From Chloranthus sessilifolius (Eukaryota > Streptophyta > Magnoliopsida > Chloranthales > Chloranthaceae): DNA of 64,000 nucleotides. Positions 36,301-45,997 of the stretch are shown here, one piece after another. The position numbers and the translations under genes were made by a program. The notes beneath the pieces were generated by a model, which worked only from the letters and a program-made list of their open reading frames with translations, was not told the DNA's origin and did no database searches. How positions within the stretch are numbered: position 1 is the stretch's first letter; each line of letters begins with the position of its first letter. The stretch lies in the NCBI GenBank assembly GCA_021018995.1, contig CM037588.1, positions 141,357,725-141,421,724 of the forward strand, given 5' to 3'.

Positions 36301-36836
36301 AGGACGTCGACGCAGCGATGCCGTGTGGAACCCGAGGGAGGTTGATGTATGGCTCCGGACTACGCGTCGCGGTGCATACGGCTGGGCAACCTCGCATGAG
36401 AACTCTAAGGCGCTGCGTGGGACTCGATTGAGCATGACAAAGATGTGGGCTAAAGATGAACGTGCTAGTAATTAGGAACACACAGCTGCGTGGGACTCAG
36501 TTGTGCACGCGAGCGCGAGGCACAAGTTTGTGGGCTTGGTTTGGCAAAGGAAGCGAGGTACTAGTGCAAAGGTGTGGTGAAGCTTGAAGCGAGCCAAGTT
36601 AGCGCAGTGGTGCAGATTGGCGTGTCGAAAGGGACACAATGAGATGAATGGTAGGCCGTGAAACAGAGGCAACCATGTTGGGAGGAGTTGTAAAGGGTTG
36701 CACTGTGAGCGAAGCAATCACGAGTTGAAAGCCCTCAAGGACGCCTCGACGATGATTGTTATCGGGCAGTCGACCTAGCGAAGAGTGCGTTAGGTGCCGC
36801 ACGGGACTGAGGTTGCGGAAGTGCGACCCCGTGACA
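33371..36836 (+). mobile_element. Small non-autonomous LTR element in tandem form: LTR-internal-LTR-internal-LTR
   Basis: Three LTRs (33371-34293, 34645-35594, 35947-36836; 890-950 bp) start TGTGACGG and end CCCCGTGACA. Two ~351-bp internal regions (34294-34644, 35595-35946) each begin within three bases with TGGTATCAGAG, the tRNA-Met primer site, and end with the purine-rich GGAGTGGTGGAGGA. GGTT lies at both outer junctions. Internal regions code for nothing, so this is a TRIM-like but larger element dependent on an autonomous partner. LTRs 2 and 3 are very similar, LTR 1 slightly more distant. Much more GC-rich than its surroundings. It looks structurally whole for a non-coding element; young relative to its host. 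Confidence 0.87.
34294..34644 (+). mobile_element. Internal region 1 of the tandem LTR element (primer site to polypurine tract)
   Basis: Primer site TGGTATCAGAG at 34297-34307. A ~58-bp unit based on GGCACGCGATGTGGTGTCAA occurs twice (34350-34445). Purine tract at 34631-34644. Nearly identical to 35595-35946. No protein family. Confidence 0.8.
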
Positions 36837-36840
36837 GGTT

Positions 36841-37300
36841 GCTATCTTAAAATAGTAGTATGTTAGCGATCGCTATCTTAAGATAACGGTATGTTGGCAG
36901 ATTTTTTGAGTTTTTTTTTCTTTTTAAAGGTCGGCATTAGATGGTAATCTATTTTAATTGTGTACATGATATGAAATTAGTGTTGAAAAAAAAAAAATAC
37001 ACCGCTATCATAAGATAGCGGTATGAAATCACTGTTGAAAAAAAAAAAAAAAAAACATCGCTATCATAAGATAGCGGTATGTTAGCGATCGTTATCTTAA
37101 GATAACGGTATGTTAGCGAATTTTTTGAATTTTTTTTTTTCTTTTTTTTGTTTACTTTGGTCTTCCGTTCTTATATTTTTTTGCAGATCACTAACTAATA
37201 AAGCTTATATTGGATAGTAATCTCTCTTTTTTATCATGCCCAAAATCACCATTTTAAGATAGCGACCGCTATCTATATAGCGGCGTGCAATTGTAAGAGA
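36841..37300. repeat. Array of GCTATCTTAAGATAGC-type palindromes, right half
   Basis: GATCGCTATCTTAAGATAAC, CTATCATAAGATAGCGG (twice) and GATAGCGACCGCTATC. Continuation of the array interrupted by the LTR element. Confidence 0.82.
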
Positions 37301-38639
37301 GCGAGTGCTGCAAACTAAAAAAAGAGAAAAAAATAAATAAAAATAAACATATATATAATGAAAAAATAGGTGGATGCTGACGTAGAAACGGCTTGGCTTA
37401 GAGCTGGCCTATTCTGCACAGTTTCAAACTATAAGGCCATTTTTGCAAATAAGCAAACATATAGGGCCGAAAATGCAAATTTCCCTATCATCTATCTAAA
37501 TATTAAACCAGGTCATTAGTTACCCATAAACACATGCATACAGAACAAAATATTTAACCTGGAAAAAATCGTCAATAAATCAGAAATTCAAAGATTTGTC
37601 CGATTAATCGGGAGATGTAATCGGATGGGAAAAAATTGGAGACTTTGTCACTATGGCTCCCATTAACTTGAATCCTAGTCTCCCCATTAACTTTGTTAAT
37701 TTATGTAAGTTATTTCCATTCCCCCATTTTTGCTCTCATTAACTTTGGCTTTAAACTGAATAGCTTCAGCTTATCAAACTAATTTTTCTTTTCGATGAAA
37801 CACTTTTAAATGAGCTACAAATAATTGTTGTCTAATAAAATGGTAATAAAGAGATGCTGATGATTTTAAAAAACATAAGATTTACAATCTATTGAAAACT
37901 GCTCTTCAAATGCTGATATGCCATAGAATTATAAAAAAAAAAAAAAATGTTGATATGTCATCTGCATTTTCCTAACCTTGTTTTGGTATCTGATATGTCA
38001 TCTATACCTGCCTTCTGCAGTTCACCAACTTCTTGCATCCTTCTTCAGTTGCTCTTTAGAGTTATTTAGCAGGTAGGTGGAAAGGGCCAATCAAACTAAT
38101 TCTTTAACTCTCGAAGTATGCCTAGTATGTAATATAAATTTAAAGGTTTTATTATATAATAAAAAGTTAAATTTGAGATCAACTTACAAGCTTGGATTCC
38201 TTATAAACTGATATCGTTTCTTACAGTAGGGCCTTCTTTGACGATCAGTTCATCAAATTTTAACTGCTTTCATCTGATTCGAGCATAAGCTAATACACTT
38301 AAATAATGGCACCAACTCTACTGAATGCTGCAAGCCTTCAAGCAGTAATCCATGTTTGACTTAGGTTTCTGTCCATATAGAATTTTTAAGTCATTATTCT
38401 TATCAAATTTGTCGTTCATAAGGGTTCTTCCATGTGGGATTTTACCTAATATTGTTCCCATTAGAATTCATTTAAGTCTCATCATGTCTTAATATTTTTT
38501 AGCACTTTCATGAATACACCGGTATGAATATGTGATGGTTTCTACCCATGTTACTTAATTTGCTAGACTACCGGCGAATGTCGAACTGGTTTGGAGCGAA
38601 CCGGTACCGCCTGACAAGTCCAAATATTTTAGAACAAAA

Positions 38640-38726
38640 GCAAGAGTTAAACCAACGACCTAATAAGGTACTTTACACATTATACCTACCAGCTGACCAA
38701 ATGAGCTAAACCTCTTTTAGTAGCAA
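38640..38726 (-). mobile_element. tRNA-derived SINE-like head or degenerate tRNA
   Basis: On minus: TTTAGCTCATTTGGTCAG resembles an A box (TAGCTCAGTTGGT) and, ~45 nt on, GTCGTTGGTTTAACTC resembles a B box (GGTTCGAATCC). No cloverleaf that I can close, so a SINE remnant is likelier than a tRNA gene. Confidence 0.35.
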
Positions 38727-38885
38727 AATATGAATTTTTATCATAATGATATTATCCCCCCTAGCTAACAAAAACAATAACCCTAGCGAATCGGGTTCAC
38801 ATGACAGTAACAAATTGCAAATTGAGAAATTTGAATCGAGAAAATTAGCGAACTAAGTAACATAAGTTTCTACCAATCATCCCGT

Positions 38886-38972
38886 TGGCTTGGTTGGTCT
38901 GAAGCTTGCTTTAGTTGACCTTCAGGTCATGGGATCGAATGATTGGTGAGAGGAAGAGCAAAGTAACGTAGG
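38886..38972 (+). mobile_element. Possible tRNA-like SINE fragment
   Basis: GTTGGCTTGGTTGGTCTGAA resembles an A box and GGTCATGGGATCGAATGATT a B box at about the right distance. Weak and without a clear tail. Confidence 0.25.
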
Positions 38973-39149
38973 TTTCTACCTGAGTCTTAATTTTGCATTT
39001 CCCCAAGTTTTACATAATCTATCTTTTACTACCAACCTCTATTAAACATAGCAGACTTATAAGTCCCCACAATGTAAAAGCCCCTCCTGTTTGTTCATAT
39101 ATAAAATTTTCCCCCTACTCTAGTCCATTTTATTTATTAGAAAGATGTG

Positions 39150-39425
39150 GCAACCAAGGTAACAAACTCATATCGGATATTGGTCCTTGGAAGACCAATA
39201 CGAATCGGCTGAATTTGGTATTGGCCCATTTTTTTATAAAAAAAGAAGGAAAATACAGGTATCAGCCAATACGCGGAATGTATCGGCCTGTACCTGGAAC
39301 ATATCTGCCGATATGAGCCTGAATCGGCCGATACCTATACTGAAACTGGGTTGGATGCTTGATACATATCGGTTTGCCAAAAACCAACACGTATCGGTAT
39401 CGTCTGATATTTGATACCATAGTGG
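39150..39425. repeat. GATACGTATC-family dispersed repeat
   Basis: ATCGGATATTGG, AATCGGCCGATACC, CACGTATCGGTATCG and TGATATTTGATACCATAG. The end TTTGATACC matches the start/end signature of other copies. Lies ~285 bp beyond the 3' end of the kinase gene. Confidence 0.6.
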
Positions 39426-39707
39426 CAACTACATGAGCTCCCTCCCTTGTTTAGAATAACTAAAGGTTCAAAACTACCAGACCCAAGCGTCCTTTACATA
39501 AGAAACTTCAAAAAATTTCTACGACTACTTAACCCTCATACTATAAGTAAAACATAAACATAAACCGAAGACTTATTCTAAAGATAAAGGTTTCCTAGTC
39601 CTGTGGACCATTGCCTGGTCTCATGCTCGCTTGCTGCCACATGGCATCGAATTACACATGGGACCAGGTAATTACTTACCTGGTCTATAGGACAGGGGTA
39701 CCTTTGC

Positions 39708-42062
39708 TTACTGGTTCTCTTGAAGCATTTGGTGAAACCTTGGAATGGGGGGCATTTCAGCTTCAAATGTTCCCTCCAGAAATTGGAGAACCTGCCCCAT
39801 TGATGGCCTATCGTTTTCATCGTCTTGAATGCACCAACAAGCAACTCGACAAGCTTTACTAACTTCTTCCATGTTAGCATTACCCCCTAGCCTGTAATCT
39901 AATAAGCTACAAACCTCACCTTCACTGATTTTTCTAGCCGCTAATACCGGGAAATAATAATCACTATTTTCATCATCAGAAAGATCTGTGTTTCTCCTGC
40001 CAGATATAATTTCAAAAAACATCATTCCATAGCTATAAACATCAGCTTTCGATGTGATAGGTAGACCTGAAATCCATTCCGGAGCAAGGTAGCCACTGGT
40101 TCCTCTCATAGTCGTCAGGACTCGGCTGAATTCCCGATCGAAAAGCTTAGCCATACCAAAGTCTGCAACCTTGGCACGAAATGCATCATCCAAAAGGATG
40201 TTGTCTGGCTTAATGTCACAATGTATGATGCAATCTCTGCATTTTTCATGGAGATAAGCTAATCCCCTTGCAATCCCAATTGCAATTTGATATCTCGTCT
40301 TCCAGTCTAAAATCTGAGTGTCGTTTTCAAACAGATGAGAAGCCAAAGAACCATTTGGCATGTGTTCATAAACTAGCAACCTTTTAGTACCTTCGCAGCA
40401 GAAGCCATAAAGACGAACCAAATTAACATGCTGAATAATGCCGATCGTACTAACTTCTGCACGGAATTGCTTCTCTCCTTCCCTATGGCTTTCAAGTTTC
40501 TTCACAGCTATAGCTGTTGAATCAGATAGTGATCCTTTAAAGACAGGACCAAAACCTCCTTCCCCTAACCTTTCAGAGAAGTTTGCGGTTGCAGTTTTTA
40601 AATCACTATACTTAAACATAACCAAAGAACCCATATTGACGCTTAATGGGCCAATTATTCTCCTTCGGCATGTCAAACTCAGCACCAAAACTGTGCCCAA
40701 TACAGCAACAACCCCTCCAACAGCACCTGCGATAACTCCAATAACCATTCTTCCTTTACCCCTTGAGCGTGGTAGTTCAGATGCTGCAAGACGGAGGAAA
40801 ATAGTCTCTCCATCTTCATCACCATTAGATAGTTGCTGCAGATTAAACAGATCTTGATTCCATATCACACATCCACTACCATAAGCATAGGCAGTACAAG
40901 AACAGTTACTCGAGCATACTACTTCACATTCGTCAGAGATCTCAACTGCCAGAGAAATTGCATTTATCGGAAGTCTGGTGTTGGGCATCATAAAAAAGGC
41001 ATCGTTTTCTTCATTAACATAGTTATTATTCCCACATTGCAAATTGGTTTTTCTCACGCACCCAGCAGACCAATCACTTAAATTCCAGTCATTAGGAGAA
41101 GTTGGTTCAAAACCTTGCAAACATTGACAGAGAGACACGCTTTCAGGATTGCAGATACTGAAAGCTCCACAAAGAGAATAAACATCACATCGACCCCTTG
41201 GAAAAGCCATAGGCATGATAAATTTCTTTGCGTTCTCGTTCCACATATATGACGCCCATAGACCCGTCAAGTCTATCGCAGATCTCCCAACAGGAGAATC
41301 CTCTCGAGCAAAATAGGCGAAATAGTTCTCTTTTTCATTCGAAACGTAGCTATAATCATAGACATTTGCTGTCATTTCAGGAACTAAGCTGAAACCCATC
41401 CCATTCCATACACCACTAGTCCAGTACCTTCTTGAGCGATTCCACAGTAAAAAAAATTGACCGGTTCCATTCGGGTCCATCTGAAGAGAAAAAAGACCAG
41501 GGGATGGATCTTCTGAATTTCTCCATGAGATAATCTCCTGAGAAACTCCTGTGATTTTATTCAATCCAAGCTTTGCTCCAGGCATCCATGTATCAGTTGG
41601 GTGATCAAAGCTCTGCCAAATTACAGCAGAGTCATTCGACCCGGCTCTCAAAACAAGGTTTCCAGTGTCGAGAAGCACAGCAACTGTGGAAAATGAGTTG
41701 GAAGTCGTTGAATTTGTTGACCAAATTGGTCTTTTAGATTGGTTTAAGAGGACTAGATAGCCATCTTCTGAGATTTTTAGTTCTGATGGAGTGTCAGAGA
41801 TGGGTTCATCTCTATTTGCCACCCAAATTACTGCTTGTCTCGGGGCTCTTTTGTACCAGATACCAACGTAGTAGCTATGACAATTATCTGGAGTGAAGAA
41901 ACCCAATTCGAACATGCCACCTTGAGAGATAATGGTCTGGTTTCCAAACAGAGACTGGCCTGGAGAAAGAGTATCAGCTGCAATGGAAAGAAGAGCTTTG
42001 GAAGTAAAGAAGAAGAGTAAAATAACAAGATAAGAGAACCAGGACCTGCATTTGATACCCAT
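39708..42062 (-). CDS. G-type lectin S-receptor-like serine/threonine protein kinase (SD family, At2g19130-like)
   Basis: An intact single-exon gene of 784 residues. Plasma-membrane receptor kinase: signal peptide (1-29), mannose-binding B-lectin domain (~30-150, with VIWVANRDEPI and DTGNLVL), S-locus glycoprotein domain (~200-315, WTSGVWNG), EGF-like/PAN cysteine-rich region (~290-420, CDVYSLCGAFSIC, CSSNCSCTAYAY), transmembrane helix (~439-464), kinase domain (~495-765). Kinase landmarks: GEGGFG 500-505, Lys521 in AVKKL, HCDIKPDN 614-621 (Asp616), DFG 634-636, APE 660-662. Cys instead of Arg before the catalytic Asp makes it a non-RD kinase, common among immune-type receptors. All catalytic residues are present, so it is probably active. 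Length, ATG and single exon fit the At2g19130 group. The ligand is unknown. Confidence 0.95.
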   Translation of the reverse strand: MGIKCRSWFSYLVILLFFFTSKALLSIAADTLSPGQSLFGNQTIISQGGMFELGFFTPDNCHSYYVGIWYKRAPRQAVIWVANRDEPISDTPSELKISEDGYLVLLNQSKRPIWSTNSTTSNSFSTVAVLLDTGNLVLRAGSNDSAVIWQSFDHPTDTWMPGAKLGLNKITGVSQEIISWRNSEDPSPGLFSLQMDPNGTGQFFLLWNRSRRYWTSGVWNGMGFSLVPEMTANVYDYSYVSNEKENYFAYFAREDSPVGRSAIDLTGLWASYMWNENAKKFIMPMAFPRGRCDVYSLCGAFSICNPESVSLCQCLQGFEPTSPNDWNLSDWSAGCVRKTNLQCGNNNYVNEENDAFFMMPNTRLPINAISLAVEISDECEVVCSSNCSCTAYAYGSGCVIWNQDLFNLQQLSNGDEDGETIFLRLAASELPRSRGKGRMVIGVIAGAVGGVVAVLGTVLVLSLTCRRRIIGPLSVNMGSLVMFKYSDLKTATANFSERLGEGGFGPVFKGSLSDSTAIAVKKLESHREGEKQFRAEVSTIGIIQHVNLVRLYGFCCEGTKRLLVYEHMPNGSLASHLFENDTQILDWKTRYQIAIGIARGLAYLHEKCRDCIIHCDIKPDNILLDDAFRAKVADFGMAKLFDREFSRVLTTMRGTSGYLAPEWISGLPITSKADVYSYGMMFFEIISGRRNTDLSDDENSDYYFPVLAARKISEGEVCSLLDYRLGGNANMEEVSKACRVACWCIQDDENDRPSMGQVLQFLEGTFEAEMPPIPRFHQMLQENQ

Positions 42063-42260
42063 CTCTGCAAAAATATCAATTTACATGCAGTTTTTGGAAA
42101 CTGGGAAGTATAATAAGACTATAAGAGAACTTCGACTCCGCTACCCACAAATCAGGCAGGTAGAAGAGCATGTTTCTCATCCTTCAAATAAGGGAACTGC
42201 TATTGCCACACCAAAATTTATTTATTGCACAGCAATTAATAAACGACACTTCCACTAACT
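42063..42260 (-). promoter_or_regulatory. Upstream region of the receptor kinase
   Basis: Positions 42105-42130 hold an AT-rich CTTATTATAC on minus, a possible core promoter element. I see no stronger TATA box. The GATACGTATC repeat begins ~390 bp upstream of the ATG. Confidence 0.25.
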
Positions 42261-42454
42261 CTACACTTGAGTTAAATAGCCTCTATCAATTAGTGTTCAC
42301 TTAGTAAATGCTGGTGTGACATTAATAGCTCTCTTAAATAATTCCCCCCATAATTTATTTCGCTCAAGTTTCTTTAGAAATTATACTGTTATTGTAATAT
42401 TTTTCATCATAAGAGTAGGCACGGAAATGAGTAGCTACCAAAAATTTAGTCCCA

Positions 42455-42600
42455 AACAAGGTATCAAATATTGCCCGAACCCGATAAGTATCGGTGATAC
42501 CTATCAATTGGCCAGAATACTGATACGTATCGGCTCCGATACGTATCAAGTATCGGTGATACCTATCAATTGGCCAGAATACTGATACGTATCGCCTCCC
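42455..42600. repeat. GATACGTATC-family repeat with a 62-bp tandem duplication
   Basis: The unit starting GTATCGGTGATACCTATCAA at 42488 recurs at 42550 (offset 62). Perfect palindromic cores GATACGTATC at 42523 and nearby. The left end GGTATCAAATATTG is the inverse of the TTTGATACC end of the 39.4 kb copy. Confidence 0.75.
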
Positions 42601-42853
42601 GTGTTTTTGCACTAGCTTCTTCTGTGTGTTGTCTTTTTCTCTCCGAGAAGAGAGTGGAATGGCCATATGTGTGATATCAAGAGTGGTGATTGGGTGAGCC
42701 GGTACAGTAACCAGTTACAACCATTTGGAGCACGACTTCTTCCGGGCAGGTGGTTGTTTGCTTGTGGCATGATGGCACGCATCAATAGAGAAGGGAAGAA
42801 GAGGCGGTTATTGATCAACTTTTAAAATCATACAATTTAGACCCGAATCTGGA

Positions 42854-44307
42854 TGTTGTTAGGCCCCGTATGATCTCTAATGTTTACCTTTAGTACACTT
42901 TCAGGTACAACAGGTTTTGAAGAGTAAAAGGTAAGAAAAGAATTAAAAGAAGAAAAAAAAGAAAGAAAAAGAAACATAAGGGCCAAAATAGAGGAAAGAA
43001 AGGAGAAAAGAAGAAGGAAACTGTCAATCTCGACTAGTCGAAATTCCATTTCGACTGGTTGAGATAAGAAGAAGAAGTCCTAAAGAAATTGTAAAAGTTG
43101 ACCGATCGATATGTAAGAGAGTGCCCAGAATTGAAGAAGTCGACCGGTCGAGAAACCATTTTGATCGGCCGACATTACCAAACAAAGAGATAAAATGGCT
43201 TATATAAAGTCGACTCGTTGAGAATCTAGTTTGACCTGTCGAAATCCAAAGCAACATTCAAACTCGACCAGTCGAGTTTGAATTTTGACCGGTCAAGATT
43301 GGGGTTTTCAGCGATTTTCAAGGTTGACAGTTCTTGAATTCATAGTCCGAAAGTTTTTTCTTTCCTAGTTCGGTTTAGAGTTGTTTTAGGAATAGTTTCC
43401 TAGTTAATTTCAATGTACTAGGGCCTTATGCATCTATAAAAAGATGCCCTAGGTATATAATTAAAGAGAGTTTTTATATAAAGCTTTTAGTTTTCTATTT
43501 TTCTAGTCTTTTGCCTTTCGAGTTTCTAGTTTTTCAGATTTCGAGAGTTTTCGAGATTGAGATGATTGTAAACCATCGTTCTATGATCGATTCAGCAATG
43601 ATGAAGATTAGAATCGTGATACGTGGCTACTTCCTGAAGTTTGGGATCTCTTGTACATCAAAGATAAGTTTTAATTCAAGGTTATATTTCCTTTCCTAGT
43701 TTGAATTTTCTTATGGTAATGATTGCATGATTGGGATTTACTTTTGTTGAATGTTTCTAAATCGTTTTAATTATGTTTTTGGTAATCATAATCACCTTAT
43801 AGGGATTAGGGTTAGATCTAATAGAATATGCACCTTTGAATTAGTACTTGTAGTCTAGTTTGATTGATTTCGTTTAATGATGCTTACGGATTAGATCGCT
43901 AGAGATTAGATGGATTATATCGTCCCAACTAGTCCATGACTATGAATAGGATCTTATTATTTTACGTAGCTTTAGCTTGTAGCGAAGAAAATGTTATTAC
44001 CCAGAATTCAAATTAGATTAGGAGTAGAATCGCGAATCATTACGAATCTTTAATTAAGAGAGATCCCCAGACTGTTTTCTCTATTACATTCCAAATTTGA
44101 TTTCATTGCTTTCTTAGATAATCTTAATTAGAATTTACTTCTACAAACCCTTTTTCTAGTCAATGCATTAGTTTAGATAAACGACTAATCCCGATGGTTC
44201 GACACCCTTTATACTTGCCCTAGTTTCATGAACTTGTGTACTTGTAAGGTTTCTATTATTTAACGATCAGTTACTTGCGTCCATATAGCTGACAAATGAC
44301 ACACATC
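42854..44307. mobile_element. Probable solo LTR (family not assigned)
   Basis: About 1.45 kb starting TGTTAGGCCCCG and ending near GACAAATGACACA, with a TATA-like CTATAAAAAGATG (~43434) and CT-rich downstream sequence. No coding region. Its 5' third (43021-43310) holds pairs of TCGACCGGTCGA-type palindromes. No clear target duplication, so termini are approximate. Confidence 0.45.
43021..43312. repeat. Paired TCGACCGGTCGA-type palindromes
   Basis: Pairs with centres 21-22 bp apart: GACTAGTC + GACTGGTT, GACCGGTC + GATCGGCC, GACTCGTT + GACCTGTC, GACCAGTC + GACCGGTC. Spacers read AAATTCCATTT, GAAACCATTTT and similar. Same style as the GATCGATC arrays of the Tekay element but a different core. 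Confidence 0.75.
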
Positions 44308-44445
44308 AGCAGATAGTAGGAAAAAGAGTTAGATATTGACCAGACTAGGTTGGAGAGCATAGGGTTTTTTTTTTGGATTTGTTTTTGGGTATCGTTATAC
44401 TCACCCCAAAAGTTGCTTTCTCACTCCCATCTCCTCCAGCGGGTG

Positions 44446-44775
44446 TGCATTGACTACCTTTGAATTAGATGATAGAGATAGTTTATTGTCCCTAACTCCT
44501 TATCTTCTGCATAGTAGATTTATGGATCATGAGTGTACCATCAGACGATCGGTTTTTTATTACACATGGACCACATCTCAAACAGTGGTCCTAAAATCAA
44601 GCTTGAGCGTGATGTAGGTCATATGATTTTAAGATCACTTTTTGGGAATGTGTGCCATGTATAATAAAAAATTGACTGTCTGATAGTACGACCATGACCT
44701 ATAGATCTGTTGTGAAGAAGATGAGGAACAAAAATGATCTCCATCATCTGATTCAAAGGCGGTCAATTCACGCCA
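44446..44775. mobile_element. MITE family M1, intact-looking copy
   Basis: Arms TTGACTACCTTTGAATTAGA...GGAGATAG-type and the inverse ATGATCTCCATCATC...ATTCAAAGGCGGTCAA. Interior GTGTGCCATG, AAAAAATTGACTGTC and CATGGACCACATCTC match the copy split by copia. No coding capacity. Confidence 0.7.
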
Positions 44776-45002
44776 GCTGGAGGAAGTGGTTGAGAAAACA
44801 GCCTTGTGCGATGAGTATAATGATACCCTTCGTTTTTATCAATTTTTGAGAAGGGACGCATGGAAGTGGTGACGTTGTAGAAAACGACAAGTATTGGAAA
44901 TGATTTGGGTCCTCCACATCTCATCTTCTCCGGGAGTGAACAGTCAGTTCGACTTGGGGAGAGAGCTAGTTACATGTGGCGGATACTCCTCTTTCATTTA
45001 AA

Positions 45003-45080
45003 AAAAAAATTACCGATACATATCAGTATCAGCCGATACATATCAGTCTTCCATGGACCGATACCTGATACCAAAACCCA
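45003..45080. repeat. GATACGTATC-family repeat, short copy
   Basis: CCGATACATATCAGTATC, AGCCGATACATATCAG, GGACCGATACCTGATACC. Confidence 0.55.
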
Positions 45081-45154
45081 CATTGACTACTCCCATGTTA
45101 AAATAAATTAATGGGCAACATCACATTCTATAATTTATGAAGAGTCTTTTATAA

Positions 45155-45335
45155 GAGTTCCTCTACAATTAGTGTCCACCTATCATGGGTGGACATGGCA
45201 GTCCACACATATGTGTGACTGCATGACATGTATGGACTTCCAACGCATAGAAGTCCGTGACAGGTCATGCACTCACACATATGTGTGGACTGCTTTAATG
45301 CACATAATGGGTGAACACCCGTGGTAGACAAACTC
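45155..45335. mobile_element. Foldback MITE
   Basis: Inverted arms around a central CTTCCAACGCATAGAAG: left GCAGTCCACACATATGTGTG and right CACACATATGTGTGGACTGC, with matching outer GTGTCCACC/GGTGAACAC. CACATATGTG is itself a palindrome. Target duplication unclear. Confidence 0.7.
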
Positions 45336-45394
45336 CTTTTTTTACAAAGGGTTTGAAATAGAGAAGCTATCCTGCTAGTGCAATGGGTAGAGGG

Positions 45395-45545
45395 TTGGTT
45401 TTTCTAGGTTTCTTTCCATTTTGGTCGGTCTTCTATACCGAAGCGACCGGTTTTTTGGTTCGGCCACCCAAAATTGAACCGATTGGGAATCGGTTTCGGC
45501 TTTTCGGTTTTGGGTCGGTTTCAATCCCGATCCTAAAGTTTTTAT
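45395..45545. repeat. Fragment related to the hAT-like element at 27.4 kb
   Basis: TTTTGGTCGGTC, ACCGGTTTTTTGGTTCGG, GAACCGATTGGGAATCGG share the GGTCGG/AACCGA composition of the 27391-28018 element. No clear ends. Confidence 0.4.
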
Positions 45546-45609
45546 ATGTCTGTTCTAGTACCAGAGTATAGAGGAGAGTTTGGCTTGATCTGGTTGGAGA
45601 AAATAGGAC

Positions 45610-45776
45610 ATTGTTATACAGTGAACAATTTTTTATAGACAATTTTACAGGCAGCTTATATGGCACGATATGACTGGCTATATACATAGTGGGGCCCAAG
45701 CTCTGCAGCCAGTCAGGTTGTGCCACATATGCTGACTGTAAAATTGTCTATCAAAAACTGTCCACCGTTTATAAAA
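45610..45776. mobile_element. Foldback MITE
   Basis: Arms TATAGACAATTTTACAG and CTGTAAAATTGTCTATCA are inverted, with further pairing through GGCAGCTTATATGGCAC / GTGCCACATATGCTGAC and CTGGCT/AGCCAG. About 165 bp, non-coding. Confidence 0.75.
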
Positions 45777-45997
45777 TACATAAATTCTCTTGGGTTTATG
45801 AAGCTGCAGTAAATGTTTTATTGTTAAGCTACAAATGAAGAATCAGGTCAAAATCTATTATTTTCTGCAAGTGAAGTGGCATTCACAGCCATATGTTTTA
45901 CCTGTATTTGAGGTTTTTCTTTATTTTGGCCACAACAACTGATAATCATTGCAGTAATTGGTGTGCTCGTAGCAAATGCTGGTATGATAATTGCAGT

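Larger units (their letters stand above)
32139..37485. mobile_element. Non-autonomous Mutator-type element with internal palindrome arrays, split by an LTR element
   Basis: TIRs of ~105 bp: GGGAAACTTGCATTTTCG at 32139 and the inverse CGAAAATGCAAATTTCCC ending at 37485, both continuing through TTTGAAACTGTGCA and AGGCCAG. A perfect 9-bp duplication TATCATCTA flanks it (32130-32138, 37486-37494), diagnostic of Mutator. About 1.9 kb without the 3.5 kb insertion. No transposase. The interior repeats TTAAGATAGCGG-type palindromes and AATCTATTTTAATTGTGTA blocks. Confidence 0.87.
37495..39145. other. No gene seen, apart from two tRNA-like (SINE-like) stretches
   Basis: AT-rich intergenic sequence between the Mutator-type element and the receptor kinase. 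No ORF with family motifs. Confidence 0.5.

Noticed and set aside
33357-36802. Many 60-150-residue open frames on both strands in 33.4-36.8 kb
   Set aside because: They repeat in register with the tandem LTR element, are GC-driven, and show no family motif.
38640-38726. Functional tRNA gene
   Set aside because: Box-like sequences exist on minus but no closed cloverleaf or discriminator could be drawn; SINE-like remnant preferred.
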